From contig CP099844.1 of assembly GCA_030062745.1 (NCBI GenBank), positions 20,336,596-20,400,595 of the forward strand: a DNA stretch of 64,000 nucleotides, given 5' to 3'. The first letter of the stretch is position 1. Every line of letters starts with the position of its first letter. The notes beneath the pieces are model-generated. The model did no database searches and had not been told where the DNA came from. It was given only the letters and a program-made list of their open reading frames with translations. Below are positions 23,830 through 36,700 of this stretch, piece by piece. The position numbers and the translations under genes were made by a program. The DNA comes from Capitulum mitella (taxonomy: Eukaryota; Arthropoda; Thecostraca; Pollicipedomorpha; Pollicipedidae).

Positions 23830-24740
23830 TCTGCTCAGCTGATAGTGTGCACCAGAATTATGTTTTTCCCACATAAATCTGCTCATTTCAGACTTCATAA
23901 GCCAGTTTCATAGCCATATATTGCAGTTTTGTGGTGCTCATGTAATGTACAGACTAAGTCTTCAGTTGTGCTTTGGAGTATTTCCAAATGCTTCCAGGAG
24001 CTAGTAAATAGAAGTGAAACAATCACTTTGTAATGTGTTACCATACTATGCCCTTTTATGGTGAGTATGGAAAAACCCATCACATTGTACTGTTTCATCA
24101 GCAGCCTGAAATGGCTCGGTTGTGTTTGGAAATCTATACAACAGACTGTCAGGGAGACAGAGAGTCTATACAACAGACTATGTTCATCATGGGCTCAAAT
24201 TCCTAACATTACCCCAGCAGTCTGTCTATCATCAGCTCACTACTGCTATATGAACTGATCTGCATGCTGCATGCCACATGAACTGAGATGTTTTTCATGG
24301 TTTTTAGGGTGGAGTAGATACAAATGACCCATTTCCTTGAGAACTGCATTTTCCAAAACAAGGAATTAGTTTATCAGTGTTTAATTAGTACTCACTGATT
24401 CTCATTTCACTTCATGCTGTGAAGTTATACAATATGGAGCATATACATGAGACATACATGGGAAGCAAATATGTTAGCCAAAGAAGGGTTTTGAAGTTCA
24501 TTGCTCTTTGCCCTAAACATGTGCATTTCATGTCCTGCCATAGGGTCCACATGAGCTGCTTCAAACTACAAATGCGTCCGTACCAATAAGGCTGCTGGAA
24601 CTTAAGTCTCCTACTACAGCAATGTATTTAAGGCTGGGACATGTTTATCTTTTAGAAGTTACCTGAGTGTTGTGTGTATCTTTTGGTACCAGAACACAGT
24701 TTATCCGCAGACTTTTGTATGTGCACAGATTGCAGTCACG
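23830..24740. other. SAP130 upstream region, nothing recognised
   Basis: CpG-poor AT-rich sequence. A small direct repeat (TATACAACAGACT) occurs at 24133 and 24168. No promoter motif is evident. Confidence 0.4.
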
Positions 24741-24746
24741 GTCGCC

Positions 24747-27700
24747 ATGAGCGGACACGGGGGCGGTGGCAAGGCCTCAGGCCCTGGCCAGCACCCACAG
24801 CAGCAGCACGGGCCCATCAATCTCACCAAGTCGGATGAACAAAGTCCTCCGGCCACCACGGTATGTGCGCTGATGCTGCTGTGCAGCCCAGTCGCCTGAC
24901 ACCGTCCCTCGTAAATGTGGCGTCACATTCGGACCACGATCGCTCAATGGTAAATCTCTTCGGACCTCCGAACGCTGCGACACGAATGACCTTTGAAGTC
25001 AAGTCCGTCCGCCATGGCACGTCCTGTGCGTGCGTCAGACAGTGAGGTCCCGCTCTGACGTGGTCTCGGGCTCTGCGCCTGTGAGGTGCGGCTATCAGCA
25101 CGGGGCCCTGCGGACGTTGTTTTTGGGCCGGCCCTGGCTGTCGTCAGAGCGTCGCGGTCGGCCTCAGTTCAGCGCCTCCGTACCGCAGGCGTGGCTGGCG
25201 TCCAGCGCCTGGTCGACTAGCAGCGCCGGCGCTGCGGCCGCATCCAGCTCCAGCTCCGGGCCGCGGCCGTCTGCGAGCCGCGGCGCCGGCCGCGGGCTGG
25301 TGGCCCTTCCGCAGCAGACGGCGGGCGCACAGAAGCCAGGTACGTGCCGCCCTGCGGACGCCGGAGAACGGGAACAACGCGCGCAAAACCTGCCTGTGGT
25401 CTGTGTATGACACGAGCCATCCATCGCGATGAGGCGGGTCCTTTTGTCTAGACGAGGACTACGTGCAACTGTAACACTGCTTGTGCTAAGTCCAACGTTG
25501 AGACAGGCTGCTGCAGCCTGAGGCAGTTCCATCGGTCTTCAAAACGCGGCGTATCGAAGCCCCCCTCTTCGCTTTGTTGTGGAAATCCGTGAACAGCTAT
25601 AGGTTATGTCTGAGATGTGTTAGATAGTTGGGATGGGGCTGCAGTCTGCGTAGCGCCGCTGTACGTACCGGTGGCGACGTTTTTGTGCCGCAGCGGAGAC
25701 GGTGGCCGTGCTGGGCCATCATCAGCTTGTGACGGTGAACCGAGCCGTGGGCGTGCAGGGCGGCGGCGCCATCGCGCTGATGGCGCCCTGCCTGCCGCGG
25801 CCGAGCACGCCGGGCGGCACCCACCTGCAGTCGACCTACCACCTGGCCCGAGGTCAGTCTGTCCGCGCAACATCCGACAACACTGACCCGGCAGGGTCAG
25901 TCTGTCCGCCCAACGCTGCCACCTAACCAGAGATCATTCTGTCCACCTAATGCCCGACGTAATGGGGTCAATCTGAGCACGTAACCCTTTCTCCTGACCA
26001 GAGGCCATTCTGATCACAAAATGCCTGACCTGGGGTCAATCTGCACACCTGATCATGCCACGTGGCCGGAGGTCAGTTGGCGATATACTACGTGGTTAGA
26101 TCCCAGTCTGTCCATGTACAACCTGATCTGGGGGTAATCAGTCTAGTGAATGCCTGACCAGAGGTCATGATGTCCACAGACCATCTGACCAGGCGTCATT
26201 CTCTCAACACTGTGTCTGATCATAGACCAGACTATCCACCTGCCACCTGACTGGAGTTGGTCGGGCCACAAGTTTATTTGGGATAGTTGTGCGATGGCTC
26301 GTCATGCTGTGTTTGATGGCACAATGTCTACACCGTGCTATGGTGGTCTAACATATGTGACTCGCGAAAACCTCACTGCATCAGACACCTGAGTACCTTT
26401 GTGGCAGAACAGTTTCTGTGTAGACAAAGGGACACTCGCAGTGGCAGGTTGAGGCCGGCTGTGTTTGTGACCGGCCTCGATAGACCTTGAGTATGGGAGT
26501 CGCTCCGCCGGACCGGGGGCTGCGGGGGCTGTGGTTTGACCTGACTGTGCGGGTTCGCCAGGCGGCTCCGGCTCCGGCGGCTCGTCTCCTCGCGTGATGG
26601 GCCCGCAGGCGGTGCGGGTTGGACACCTGCCCATCTCCAGTATCGTCGCCCCCGGTGGACACACCGTCAGGTACGGCGGCACACCTCACCAGCACGCTGC
26701 GTTTGGAGCCTTGGTGTATGTGGATCCTAGCAGATGTTGTTCGTTAATTGTGATGTTGGTTTTTCTGATGTTGTTTTCGTCGGATTGACTTGTGGTTTTG
26801 CTTTCAGGTGATATTGTTCCAGCTTGTTAAACAGTATTCCGTAACCATGAGGGTATTTGTGATTTTGGTTCATGTAACCAATGGTCTTTGTCATGTAGTT
26901 AAGATCTGTTAACGCTGTTACCGTCGTCCGCTTAAATCCTGGCCCTCGAGTGTAGTCATTTTCGCCAGCTTGGCCGATGTGCCTTTCGGACCTGTATGGC
27001 CCAGCGTTTACATGTGGCGCTGTGTGTGGCAGGGTCGTCTGTACTCAGATGATGTGAATTTATGCCGCTGCAACTTCATAAATTGATCAGTGGCGAGCTT
27101 GAATTTTCCAAGATATCAATCATACAGCAGGAAACTGGCCCACTGGTTTAATTGTGATGGTGTCTGCTCTGTCGGCCTTGTCTCATGGAAGCTGTTGTCT
27201 AGTCGAGTTTTGTGGATCTGCCTTCTTGATAACATGCTGTTCCTATTGATTTCGTGGAAAGACTCGCAATTTCAGAAAGAAACGGACAGGTGCAGCTCTG
27301 TGTGATGTTCCACCTGTCTGGGTGTCTGGTGCTGTGTTTACTCTGCCTGCTTGCTGATGTCTGTCCAATGTCTGCTTTTGGCTTTGTCCGATATGTCCGA
27401 TGTCCGCCGTTGACTATGTCCGCTATGTTCTGTGTTGTCCGCTGGCCATGCCTATTCTTTGGGCGATGTCGGCCTCTGTGTCCGCTGTATTCGCTTTGTC
27501 CGATATGTCCGATGTCCGCCGTTGACTATGTCCGCTATGTTCTGTGTTGTCCGCTGGCCATGCCTATTCTTTTTATTTCTTTTGGGCGATGTCGGCCTCT
27601 GTGTCCGCTGTATTCGCTGCGTCCATTGTCTACCACTGATCGTGTCCGCTGTGTCTGTTGTCTGCCTCTGACTGTGTCCGCCGTGTCCAGTGTCTGCCTC

Positions 27701-30700
27701 TGGCCGTGTCTGTTGTGTCTAGTGTCTGGTTCTGACTGTGTCTGTTGTATCCAGTGTCTGCCTTCGGCCACGTCCGCTGTGTCCAGTGGCGACTCCTGAA
27801 CGTGCCCTCTGCGTCAGGTATTCGTCTCTGACTGTGTCCGTTGTGTCCAGTGTCGGCCCCTGACCGTGGCCTCTGTGTGTTCGGTGTCGGCCCCTGACCA
27901 TGTTCTCTGTGTGTCCGGTGCCAGTCCCTGACTGCGTCCTCTTTGTGTCCGATGCCGGCTCCTGACCGTGTCCTCTGTGTGTCCGGTGACGGTCCCTGAC
28001 TACGTCGTCTTTGTGTCCGGTGTCGGCCTCTGATCGTATTCTCTGTGTGTCCGGTGCCTGACTGCGTCCCCTGTGTGTCCAGTGCCGGCTCCTGACCGTG
28101 TCCTCTGTCTGGTGCCGGTCCCTGACTGCGTCCTCTTTGTGTCCGGTGCCGGCTCCTGACCGTGTCCTCTGTGTGCCCGGTGCAGTTACCAGGTGAGCCA
28201 CCGGGCGGTGGCGCCGCCCACACTGCCGGCCAGCCTGGTGGTACCCGTCACGTCCATCTCCGGCTCCGGACAGCCAGTTCTGCTGCGAGCAGCGCCGGCC
28301 GCTCCCAGTCAAGGTCAGACTGTCACCTCATGACCACTGCGCGCTCCTCGGCAGGGCAAGGCGCGCCTTGAGGTTTGCTGGTGTCCCAAGAATGGCTGAA
28401 TAAGTGGGAGAGCGTAGCGGTGTGCAGCAGTCAACGGGTTACCTTGTCAACCAAGTGATTACCTTGTCAACAGGGCTGGGCCGACGTCTCTGACTTCTAA
28501 ATGCCGTGATAACATCTGGTACTCGACTGCACGTCATTCCAGAATGAGTTTGTTGGCATGTGCTATACTTCCATTGGCACCATCTTCGCAGATCTGCATT
28601 TGTGTACCGTTTCGGTCACAACGATGATTATGTTCGTTGTAGGAATGGCGGAACGATACTGCTATCTCAGTACCGACAGAGGCCGCTGACGATGTCCCAG
28701 TACCGACAGAGGCCGCTGACGATGTCCCAGTATCGACAGAGACCGCTGACGATGTCCCAGTACCGACAGAGATCACTGACGATGTCCCAGTACCGCTGAC
28801 AATGTCCCAGTACCGACAAAGGCCGTTGACGATGTCCCAGTACCGACAGAGACCGTTGACGATGTCCCAGTATCGACAGAGACCGCTGACGATGTCCCAG
28901 TACCGACAGAGACCGCTGGCGATGTCCCAGTACCGACAGAGGCCACTGACGATGTCCCACTACCGACAGAGGACACTGACGATGTCCCAGTACCGACAGA
29001 GGCCGCTGACGATGTCTCAGTACTGACAGAGGACACTGAGGATGTCCCAGTACCGACAGAGGACACTGACGATGTCCCAGTACCAGAGACCGCTGGCGAT
29101 GTCCCAGTACCGACAGAGATCGCTGACTCTGCCCTCCCGTACGCAGCGGGCGGCACGGTGAAGACGGCGGCAAAGTCGGGCAAGCTGTCGACGGTGACGA
29201 TGACGGCCGCCGGAGTCGGGGTGCGGGCCGGCGGGCCAGCTCGTGTCACCGTTGGACACACATGTCAGTAGAGATGATTCCAGCCTGCCGCCACCGCCGG
29301 CCACTCGCTCCATTGCCGAGTGAACTGCCTATTGTTTGGACACGACGGGCTACTTGTCCGAGCAGCTGACGCTGTAGACTATTCATCAACTAGATGGAAT
29401 ACTCTCTCATTGTTTTCGCTTGGTTTTCTTAATAGAAGATTAAAGGCAAATTATCTTCCTGTGGCCCAGTGCCTAGTGTGCTGTGCTGGCCGTGCCTAAA
29501 GCATCGTACTTCTCCATTATGTGGTGTGTTGTAACAGCCGAGTGTCCGACGTGCTATGCCGCCACGTAGTTCCATGTGCTGTAGCGGAGCGGCACTGAAT
29601 GCAGTGTCGGCTGCGTCGGGACGGCCCGGTGCTCTGCCGGCCACGCTGTCTGGACGGTGACCAGTCGCGCTGTGCTGCCCCGCTGACCGGCGCTGCTGGT
29701 TCGTCGGCAGCGAACGCCTCCCGGACGGTGTCTCCGCAGGCGCGGCTGGTCAGCCCGGCCGGCTCGGCGGCGCCCCGGCCGCTGCACATCACCCACATCA
29801 CGACCGAGAAGCTGCCGCGAGCCGGCGCCGCCTCGCCGGCCCTGCGACAGGCGGCACCGCTCACCTATTCCATGTGAGTCAGTTCTCATCCTCCCTCCCC
29901 AGCCTTGAGATAGAGGGCACTGCTCACCCATTCCACGTGAGTCAGTTCTCACTCTCGCCGGCCCTGAGATAGAAGGCACTGCTGACCTACTCCATGTGAG
30001 TCGATTCTCACCCTCCCTCCCAGCCCCGTGACAGAGGTCACCGCTCACCTACTCCATGTGAGTCAGTTCTCACCCTCCTTCCGCGGGCTTGCGGCAGGAA
30101 GCACCGCTCCCTATTGGATGTAGGTCGTTTCCAGGCACTGTTGGAAAAGCTGTCGTTTTCTGGTGTCAAGGATCACCAAAAAATTTGTACTCCAAGACAA
30201 TTTTTTTACTCTGAAATGGTCATTTGTCCCCCCCCCCTCCCAAAGATATGGGTATTCCTACTCAGTCAAAGTTTTAAGTTGTCCAGCGTCCCTTTCCCCG
30301 CGGTTGATGGTTTGTTATTCATACTAGGCCGCTGAAGTACACTCCAAACCCACGGCCAGCCGCCTTCCACCCCCCCCCCCCCGGTCAACGACTCCCTGAC
30401 CTATCGTGTAGACCAAGGAAACCGGTTTCCCCCCTCCAAACGGATCCGCTGGATGCGCCCCTGCTGGCCATATATGCCTGCGAAGCACGTAGTTAGTCCA
30501 TGTTTCTCACATAAACGCAGGACATTTTATAATCCAAAAGGGAATTCGTACTCCGACGCCAGGAAGAAAAACCAGCTTCCAACACTGTTTCCAGTTGTCC
30601 TCCATATGAATCAGTTTGTTTCTTGGCATTGTGATCGGGACCACGGTATGCGTGTTAATTGTGCGGTGTTATGCACGTCTGGTGTTTGGCGAGGGTGTGC

Positions 30701-33700
30701 TCAGCTACCGTGATGGAGATACGAGGCTTGTCGCATTAGCAGTCCAGTCTTGTAGTGCCTGCATACACCTCCCGTGCGTCGTCCGCGGTGTGCCGGTGAC
30801 CCCGGCTCGGCCCGGCAGGCTGCCGTCGGTCCGCGGCCAGCAGCAGGTGGTCCGGGGCGCCGTCCACCCTCTGATCTCGGTCCCGGCGCCGGCCGGGGGC
30901 TTCGCCGTCACGGCCAGCGCGGCCGGAGACCGCGGCGAGGCGCTGCCGCTCACCGTCAAAACAGGCCCGGCGGCCACCGGCGTCCAGGCCAAGGCCGTCT
31001 CCGCCGGGCAGCAGATCACCATGACCGTGCCGTGGACGTCCGCCGGGCAACAGGGAGCCAAGGTAGGTCACCTGGTCACCACGGAGCTCTGCCGGACAAC
31101 AGGGAGCCAAGGTAGGTCACCTGGTCACCACAGAGCTCTGCCGGACAACAGGGAGCCAAGGTAGGTCTGCTGGTCATCATGGACCTCTGCCGGACAACAG
31201 GGAGCCAAGGCAGGTCACTTGGTCATCACAGACCTCCGCCGGACAACAGGGAGCCAAGGTATGAAGCCCGATCACCATGGACCGACTGTGTCAAAACCGA
31301 ACATGTGTGTTCCTTTAAGATGTAGACGATGTACATATGATGCGTGATGGTGCATTAGCATATGGTCGGAAATGTAAAGCAACATTGGAAGCTTGAAAAA
31401 GATGATAAATTTTCTTTCTTTTCACATACCGCCATACAACATTAATGTCTAAACGTGAGATTTGTTACGAATACTGGTTGTGCAATAATGGGTTTCAAGT
31501 TGATGAAATTCAGAAAGCATCGCATTTAGACCACGATACGGTGTGAACCTGACCTTTGCCTGGATTCCTGTAACAGCGTTCGTACGAGTCGTATGATGTC
31601 TTTGCAAAAAGATGGTGTTTACAACATAATTGGGTGAAAATCGTAGGCTGATAGGTACTCTCAGATTCAGTTCGCAATGCTAGTTGCATTTTCACGTGCA
31701 TCATTTGCTGTTAACTAACGAAATGAGGCGAGTTTCTGTTCCCTGGAGAAACACGAAAACTTAGTTCGCTAGCTGCGTACGTCGTACCCACTGGTTACCA
31801 GAGACTTGTTCCTTGCTGTTCGTCATTTTGGATAAAAGGAAATGATGAATCACCCTTTTTTGTCATGCCACTCTATTTTGATAAGGAAAGAAATGGAACG
31901 GGTTTGGCACCGACTGCACCGGTGCGCAATGGAAAATATGAATGTTTGACGTGGTTGAACCAGTCAGTATGAGAAAAAGTCAGCTGGTGGAAATGCCGTG
32001 CCATAGTGGGCGTGTTGTATTGTGTCGGCCGCATGACCCTGGTTCCCTGTCGCGGGTGTGTTCAGTGTCGTGTCGGTGCTGACGTCAGCGGCGTGCCGTC
32101 TCTGCAGGTGATTACCCAGCCGGCTCACGGGCCGCCGCTGCAGCTGCAGCCGTTTTTGCCGACCCAGAGCGGCAGCACAGCCCGACCGGCCGTCGCTGCC
32201 GCCGCCGCCAGCGTGGCTGGTTCCGGCACAGCGGCGCCGGCGGCGGCCGCCGTCCCGGCGGCGGCCGCTACCGCCGCCGCTGCCGCCACCCCGGCCCAGG
32301 TCACCGCCATACCGGTGGCCAAGGTGAGCTCGGGCGGGATGCTGTGCGGGCTGGTTTTCCTGGTAGTGGGTCCTGATCGTGGTTGTCACCAAGAGGACGG
32401 TCTCCTGTTGTTGAGTTTTGCATTGAGTCGTTTTCTCGAAAAAAATGCAAGGTACGACGTCTGCAGTTGTGACAACGGACCTTTTTATCTGATGCGCGTC
32501 TTTCATAGTTGGATTTGGGCACCCTTTTATCTCTGTCATCAGTTTTGGCGCTAGTGTGTGACGTGCACTCAAAGTCGGAAAGGAACATCAAAGTGGACGG
32601 GGATGAAGCACCCATTTTCATACATCACTCGCGCGCTGTTCTGTCTGCTGTGGTGGTTGTCGGCATCTGACTGCAACGTTTTGGCACCGTCTTAAGTTGG
32701 CCATTGTGTGACGGTTCATTGGCGTTGAAAGCTGGCCAGTGTGCGACGGTACGTTGCGGTCTGTATGTTGGGAGCTGTCCAGTATGTGCGGCACGTCGTG
32801 GTCAGTATGTTTGGAGCCGTGCAGTTTCTGACGGTGCGTTGTGGTCCGCACGTTTTTAGCTGTCCAGTTGTGACGGTATGGTGCGGTGGGTATGCTGGGA
32901 GCCGATCATGGTGTGACGGTGTGGTGTGGTCCGTATGTTTGGGGGTGGCCAGTGTGTGACAGTGTGGTGTGGTCGGTATATTGGGAGCCAGTCATTGTGT
33001 GACGGTATGGTGTGGTGGGTGTATTGTGAGCCAGCTAGTGTGTGACGGTGCGGTACGGTCCACCAGGTTCTGCCTCAGCAGCAGCGGCCGACGAGTCGGG
33101 ACCCGGCGCCGGCCAGTGAGCCGCAGCGACACCCAGGTACGCCGCACCCCAGCTCTGACAGTCACTGTCCGCAGCTGCCGCAACATCCAGCCCACCACCG
33201 TCCGAGGGGTCATGCCACTTGGGGAAGCAAATGTTGGCTGGGCTGTTTATGGCATTTGTTCACGATGTGAAAAAGTGGTGTTACCCATCATAGATGCCAT
33301 TATAATTTTAAACATGGGAAGCCGCAGATGGGGTTTTATATATTTGTTGTATCAACATTGTTACAGAGGTTTTTGTTGTGCAAACATGCGTATATCTTTA
33401 ATGCAGGAAAAATGATCATGCTGCGCGACCTGTGTCGTCTTGAGAGTTTGCGTGATCTTGTGCTCCCCCGCTCCCCTGGACCCCCCCCCCCCGCCAGGAA
33501 TGCCAGTGGCGTCTGTCGGCGCCTGACCTGTGTACGTTAGGCCGCGGGCTGGCGGTGTCTTGGACCATGCGTTGACACCAGCTGCTCTTTGCCTCCGGCG
33601 ACAGGCGAGGTGATGCTTGCTCCGGCGGGGGAGCGCGCCGTGCCCTCCTACGGCATCCCGGCCGGGGTTGTCTACGACCACCCGGGCGGTGGGCCGGCCC

Positions 33701-36700
33701 GGCCGCCGGCGCCAGGTGGGTACGCGGCCACGGCCTCGCCCGCCGCACCACGGAAAACACGGCCGTCCGAGCAGGACTGATGGGAAGGACGCATTGTAAA
33801 GGTCATGTGGAACCCCTACGACTGGCATGTTGTTCTTAGACTGAGCTGGGTCCCCAGGCTTTATTGCTAAATGCCCCGGGCGTGGATGCTTTCTCCTCTT
33901 TGTTGCGTTATCCCAACACGGATGATGTCTGTGGTGGTACCTTTTCTCCTCGCGCACGATACCTCACATCCGGTTTTCCCCAAACTGCAGGCGCGGACAG
34001 CACCTGATTTCCCTGAATATTATCGTGCCCACCGCTAAGCTTGTCTTCCTCAGGCTGTACGTGCGTGCTGCGAGGCTGTTCTTTTCAGAGGTCGCATTAC
34101 GTCGTACCTTCTGTACCCCGGAAAGTGCGTGGCATCCGTGAGTGATGTTCCGATGACGTCTGTGCCGTTTGTCTGCGGGCTGGTAAAGCGTGTGTGCGGC
34201 CACCAGGGCCGAGCGGCTCCGTCCGTCTGAGCCGGCCGCCGGAGAGTCGCCTCCAGCCGCACCCGGCCTCGCCTCAGGCCATCAGGATGACCTCTCCCCG
34301 ACCGAGCATACTCAGGAAGCGGGAGAGCGAAATGTAAGCACTCCGATGCTGCTGTCTTACGACGTGCTTTGTGCTTCCTTTCGAGGGTGAACTCGAAGGC
34401 GGGAAATTAGCTGCCTTTGAAGTTAATCCGTGTTGCAGGATTAAACCGCTGGCTCGAAGTAGACGTTGCAGAAATATGAAGAACTGGATTCAGGTACTTA
34501 CGTTCTTATTTATTCAATGACGAGAAGGGGCCAGTCAATGCCCTGCAGTTTTTATGTAAGATGAACGTAAATTCTTCATGGCATATTAGGTCAGGTAGAA
34601 CTGAGAAAACAGAATTATGCCGACAACCACCAGAACTGATTTCAGCTAGATAAAACGCCAGTCCATTTCTGCGCCTGTTTTCCTGCGACGCTGCAGCACG
34701 TGGCGCGTCCTCTAGCGATGCTCTGGCTGTACAGGACGGCCGGACGGGCGGTGCGTAATCTGAGTCAGCAGCTGGCGGTGGCCGTCTCGGCTGGCGGCGG
34801 CGGCGGCGGCGGCGGCTCGCCTCAGGCCTCGCCCCGGCGGCCCGATTCGTCCGGCCACTCGTCCAGCACCATCTCGGCCTCGTCGTCGCCGGGCGAGCCG
34901 GCCGCCGCCGAACCGGCCGACGAGCCGGCGCCGTCCACCTCGGCCGGCACGCCGCCGCCCGGGCTCAGTCCGCGCAAGAAGCCGCGCAAACAGAACCTGT
35001 GAGTGCCGGCCCGCGGCCGCGCCACGCCGGTGTGTGTTGCGCCGTTCGTTGTAGTACTGCGTAATTGACCAGTGATATTGTTCGCGCTTTGTGTTATTGT
35101 TGAAATCGCGTAAGACGGCGAAAGTCCCCCTTTCTCTTATAGTCCTGCTGCAGAAAAATTTCTGGTGAGATGAATGTCCTTTCTGTAAGGCAGCGTCTGC
35201 TGCGCAGTGTTTTTCTAAGACCGATGGATGATTTTACCTGCTCTTTCCCAGACACTCGGACTTCCTTGGCCAGGGGCTCCTCTGCCTGGGGACGTGAGCC
35301 CGCCCCACGTCTTTCACTAGCCTGAGTTGGCCGGCTGACAGTGCTTCTCTCTGCAGGGCGAGCACGGCGGCGGCCGCCCCGCCGGCGCCGTTCCCGGCCG
35401 CGCCGTTCGACCCGCGCGCGGGCAGTGACGACGAGATGGAGTTCATCCGGCAGTACACGAGGCCGGCGGCGGCGGCGGCGGCGACGCCGACCCAGCAGCC
35501 GGCGCCGGCTGCGCGGCCAGCCGGGGAGGCGGCGCCCACCCGCCGGCCGGCCATGTCGCTGCTGAACTCGCACGGCGCGCGCAGCTGGCGGCCGGCCAGC
35601 AGCCACTTCGTCAAGTACTCGGACGTGCGCGGCCGCGACGAGCGTCGTCCCACCATCGCCGACCTGGCCAGCCAGCGACACATCGCGCAGAAGGTCAACG
35701 GCTGGAAGATCCACCACATATCGGGTGGGTACTGCCGAGGCCCGGCGCCGGCCGGCCGCCCCGGCGTGGGGGGGCTCTTAGTTGTCTGCTGCATCGAGCG
35801 CTGGCCAGCTGGCGACGCCTGCCGCTCACACTGGTCGCCACGTGCGTGTGGATCGAGGATACTTGCTCTTGCCGGCATCAGGCGGGCACGAGGCGTGGCC
35901 GGACGTCTGGCAGGACTGCTGGCTGGGTCGGGCAGTGAGTGGCGGTGGTCTTCGAATCTCTGCATCGTCTGGCCGTCAGGGCTCTGGCTGCTCTGAGTGG
36001 TGTCTGGCATCCGGGCGCTCCATAGGGCTTGGTCGGGGAATTGGGTGGTGAATATTGGCCATGTCCTGACCGACGCGAATCAATCGAAGTGGACAGTTTG
36101 CAACCCTTGCGTATTTGGTCATTACCTTGCTTCGTAACCATCAATTCTTTGAATACTACGTAAACGATTTAGACTCGTGAAAATGAACCTGAAAAATCGT
36201 AAGAGCCATCGTATTCCTGTCCTCCTGTAATAATTTCATTTATGATTATTATGATAATTTGCTTGCCTTACATATGTGGTTTAACCTGCTGATTTAGTTT
36301 TTGCTCTAAGAAGAGAACGGTCACGTGAGGAGCGGTAATGACACTAGAGCCCACGCCGTCCGAAAAGTCTGCCTCGCTGCTCGTTAGGTAAGCGCTTGGC
36401 TTTAAAGAGCTTGCGTCTAGTGCTCGTTAGCGGCTTTTCGCACACAAACAGAACCGCTGTTGCTCCGCACGCAGACGTCGGCAGCCTTTTTGGCTGTTTT
36501 GAAGCATTGTGCTCAGATGGCCGTGTTTGAGATTCGTAAGCTATAGGCACAGTTCAGGATAGCTGTCAACTTTGAGTTCAGTCGTCGGCTTTGAGAAGAC
36601 TGTCGCCAAAATGCGCCAAGTATGCGCGACTGGCACAATAACGTCAAATGAATCCGGTGGTTTCTTGCGGGACAGGTGTTTTCATCATCCTCGCTAAGAT

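Noticed and set aside
27254..28312. 180-200 codon frames in SAP130 intron 4
   Set aside because: They are translations of the pyrimidine-rich minisatellite (Cys/Leu/Pro or His/Arg/Thr repeats).
28660..29260. Regular 30-bp repeats resembling a CRISPR array, and long frames on both strands
   Set aside because: Units are directly adjacent with no spacers, and the DNA is an intron of an animal gene. Frames stay open only because the period is a multiple of three.
35094..36010. Minus-strand frames of 207 and 258 codons
   Set aside because: Antisense to SAP130 exon 14; the plus-strand frame has conserved SAP130 blocks and matched splice sites.
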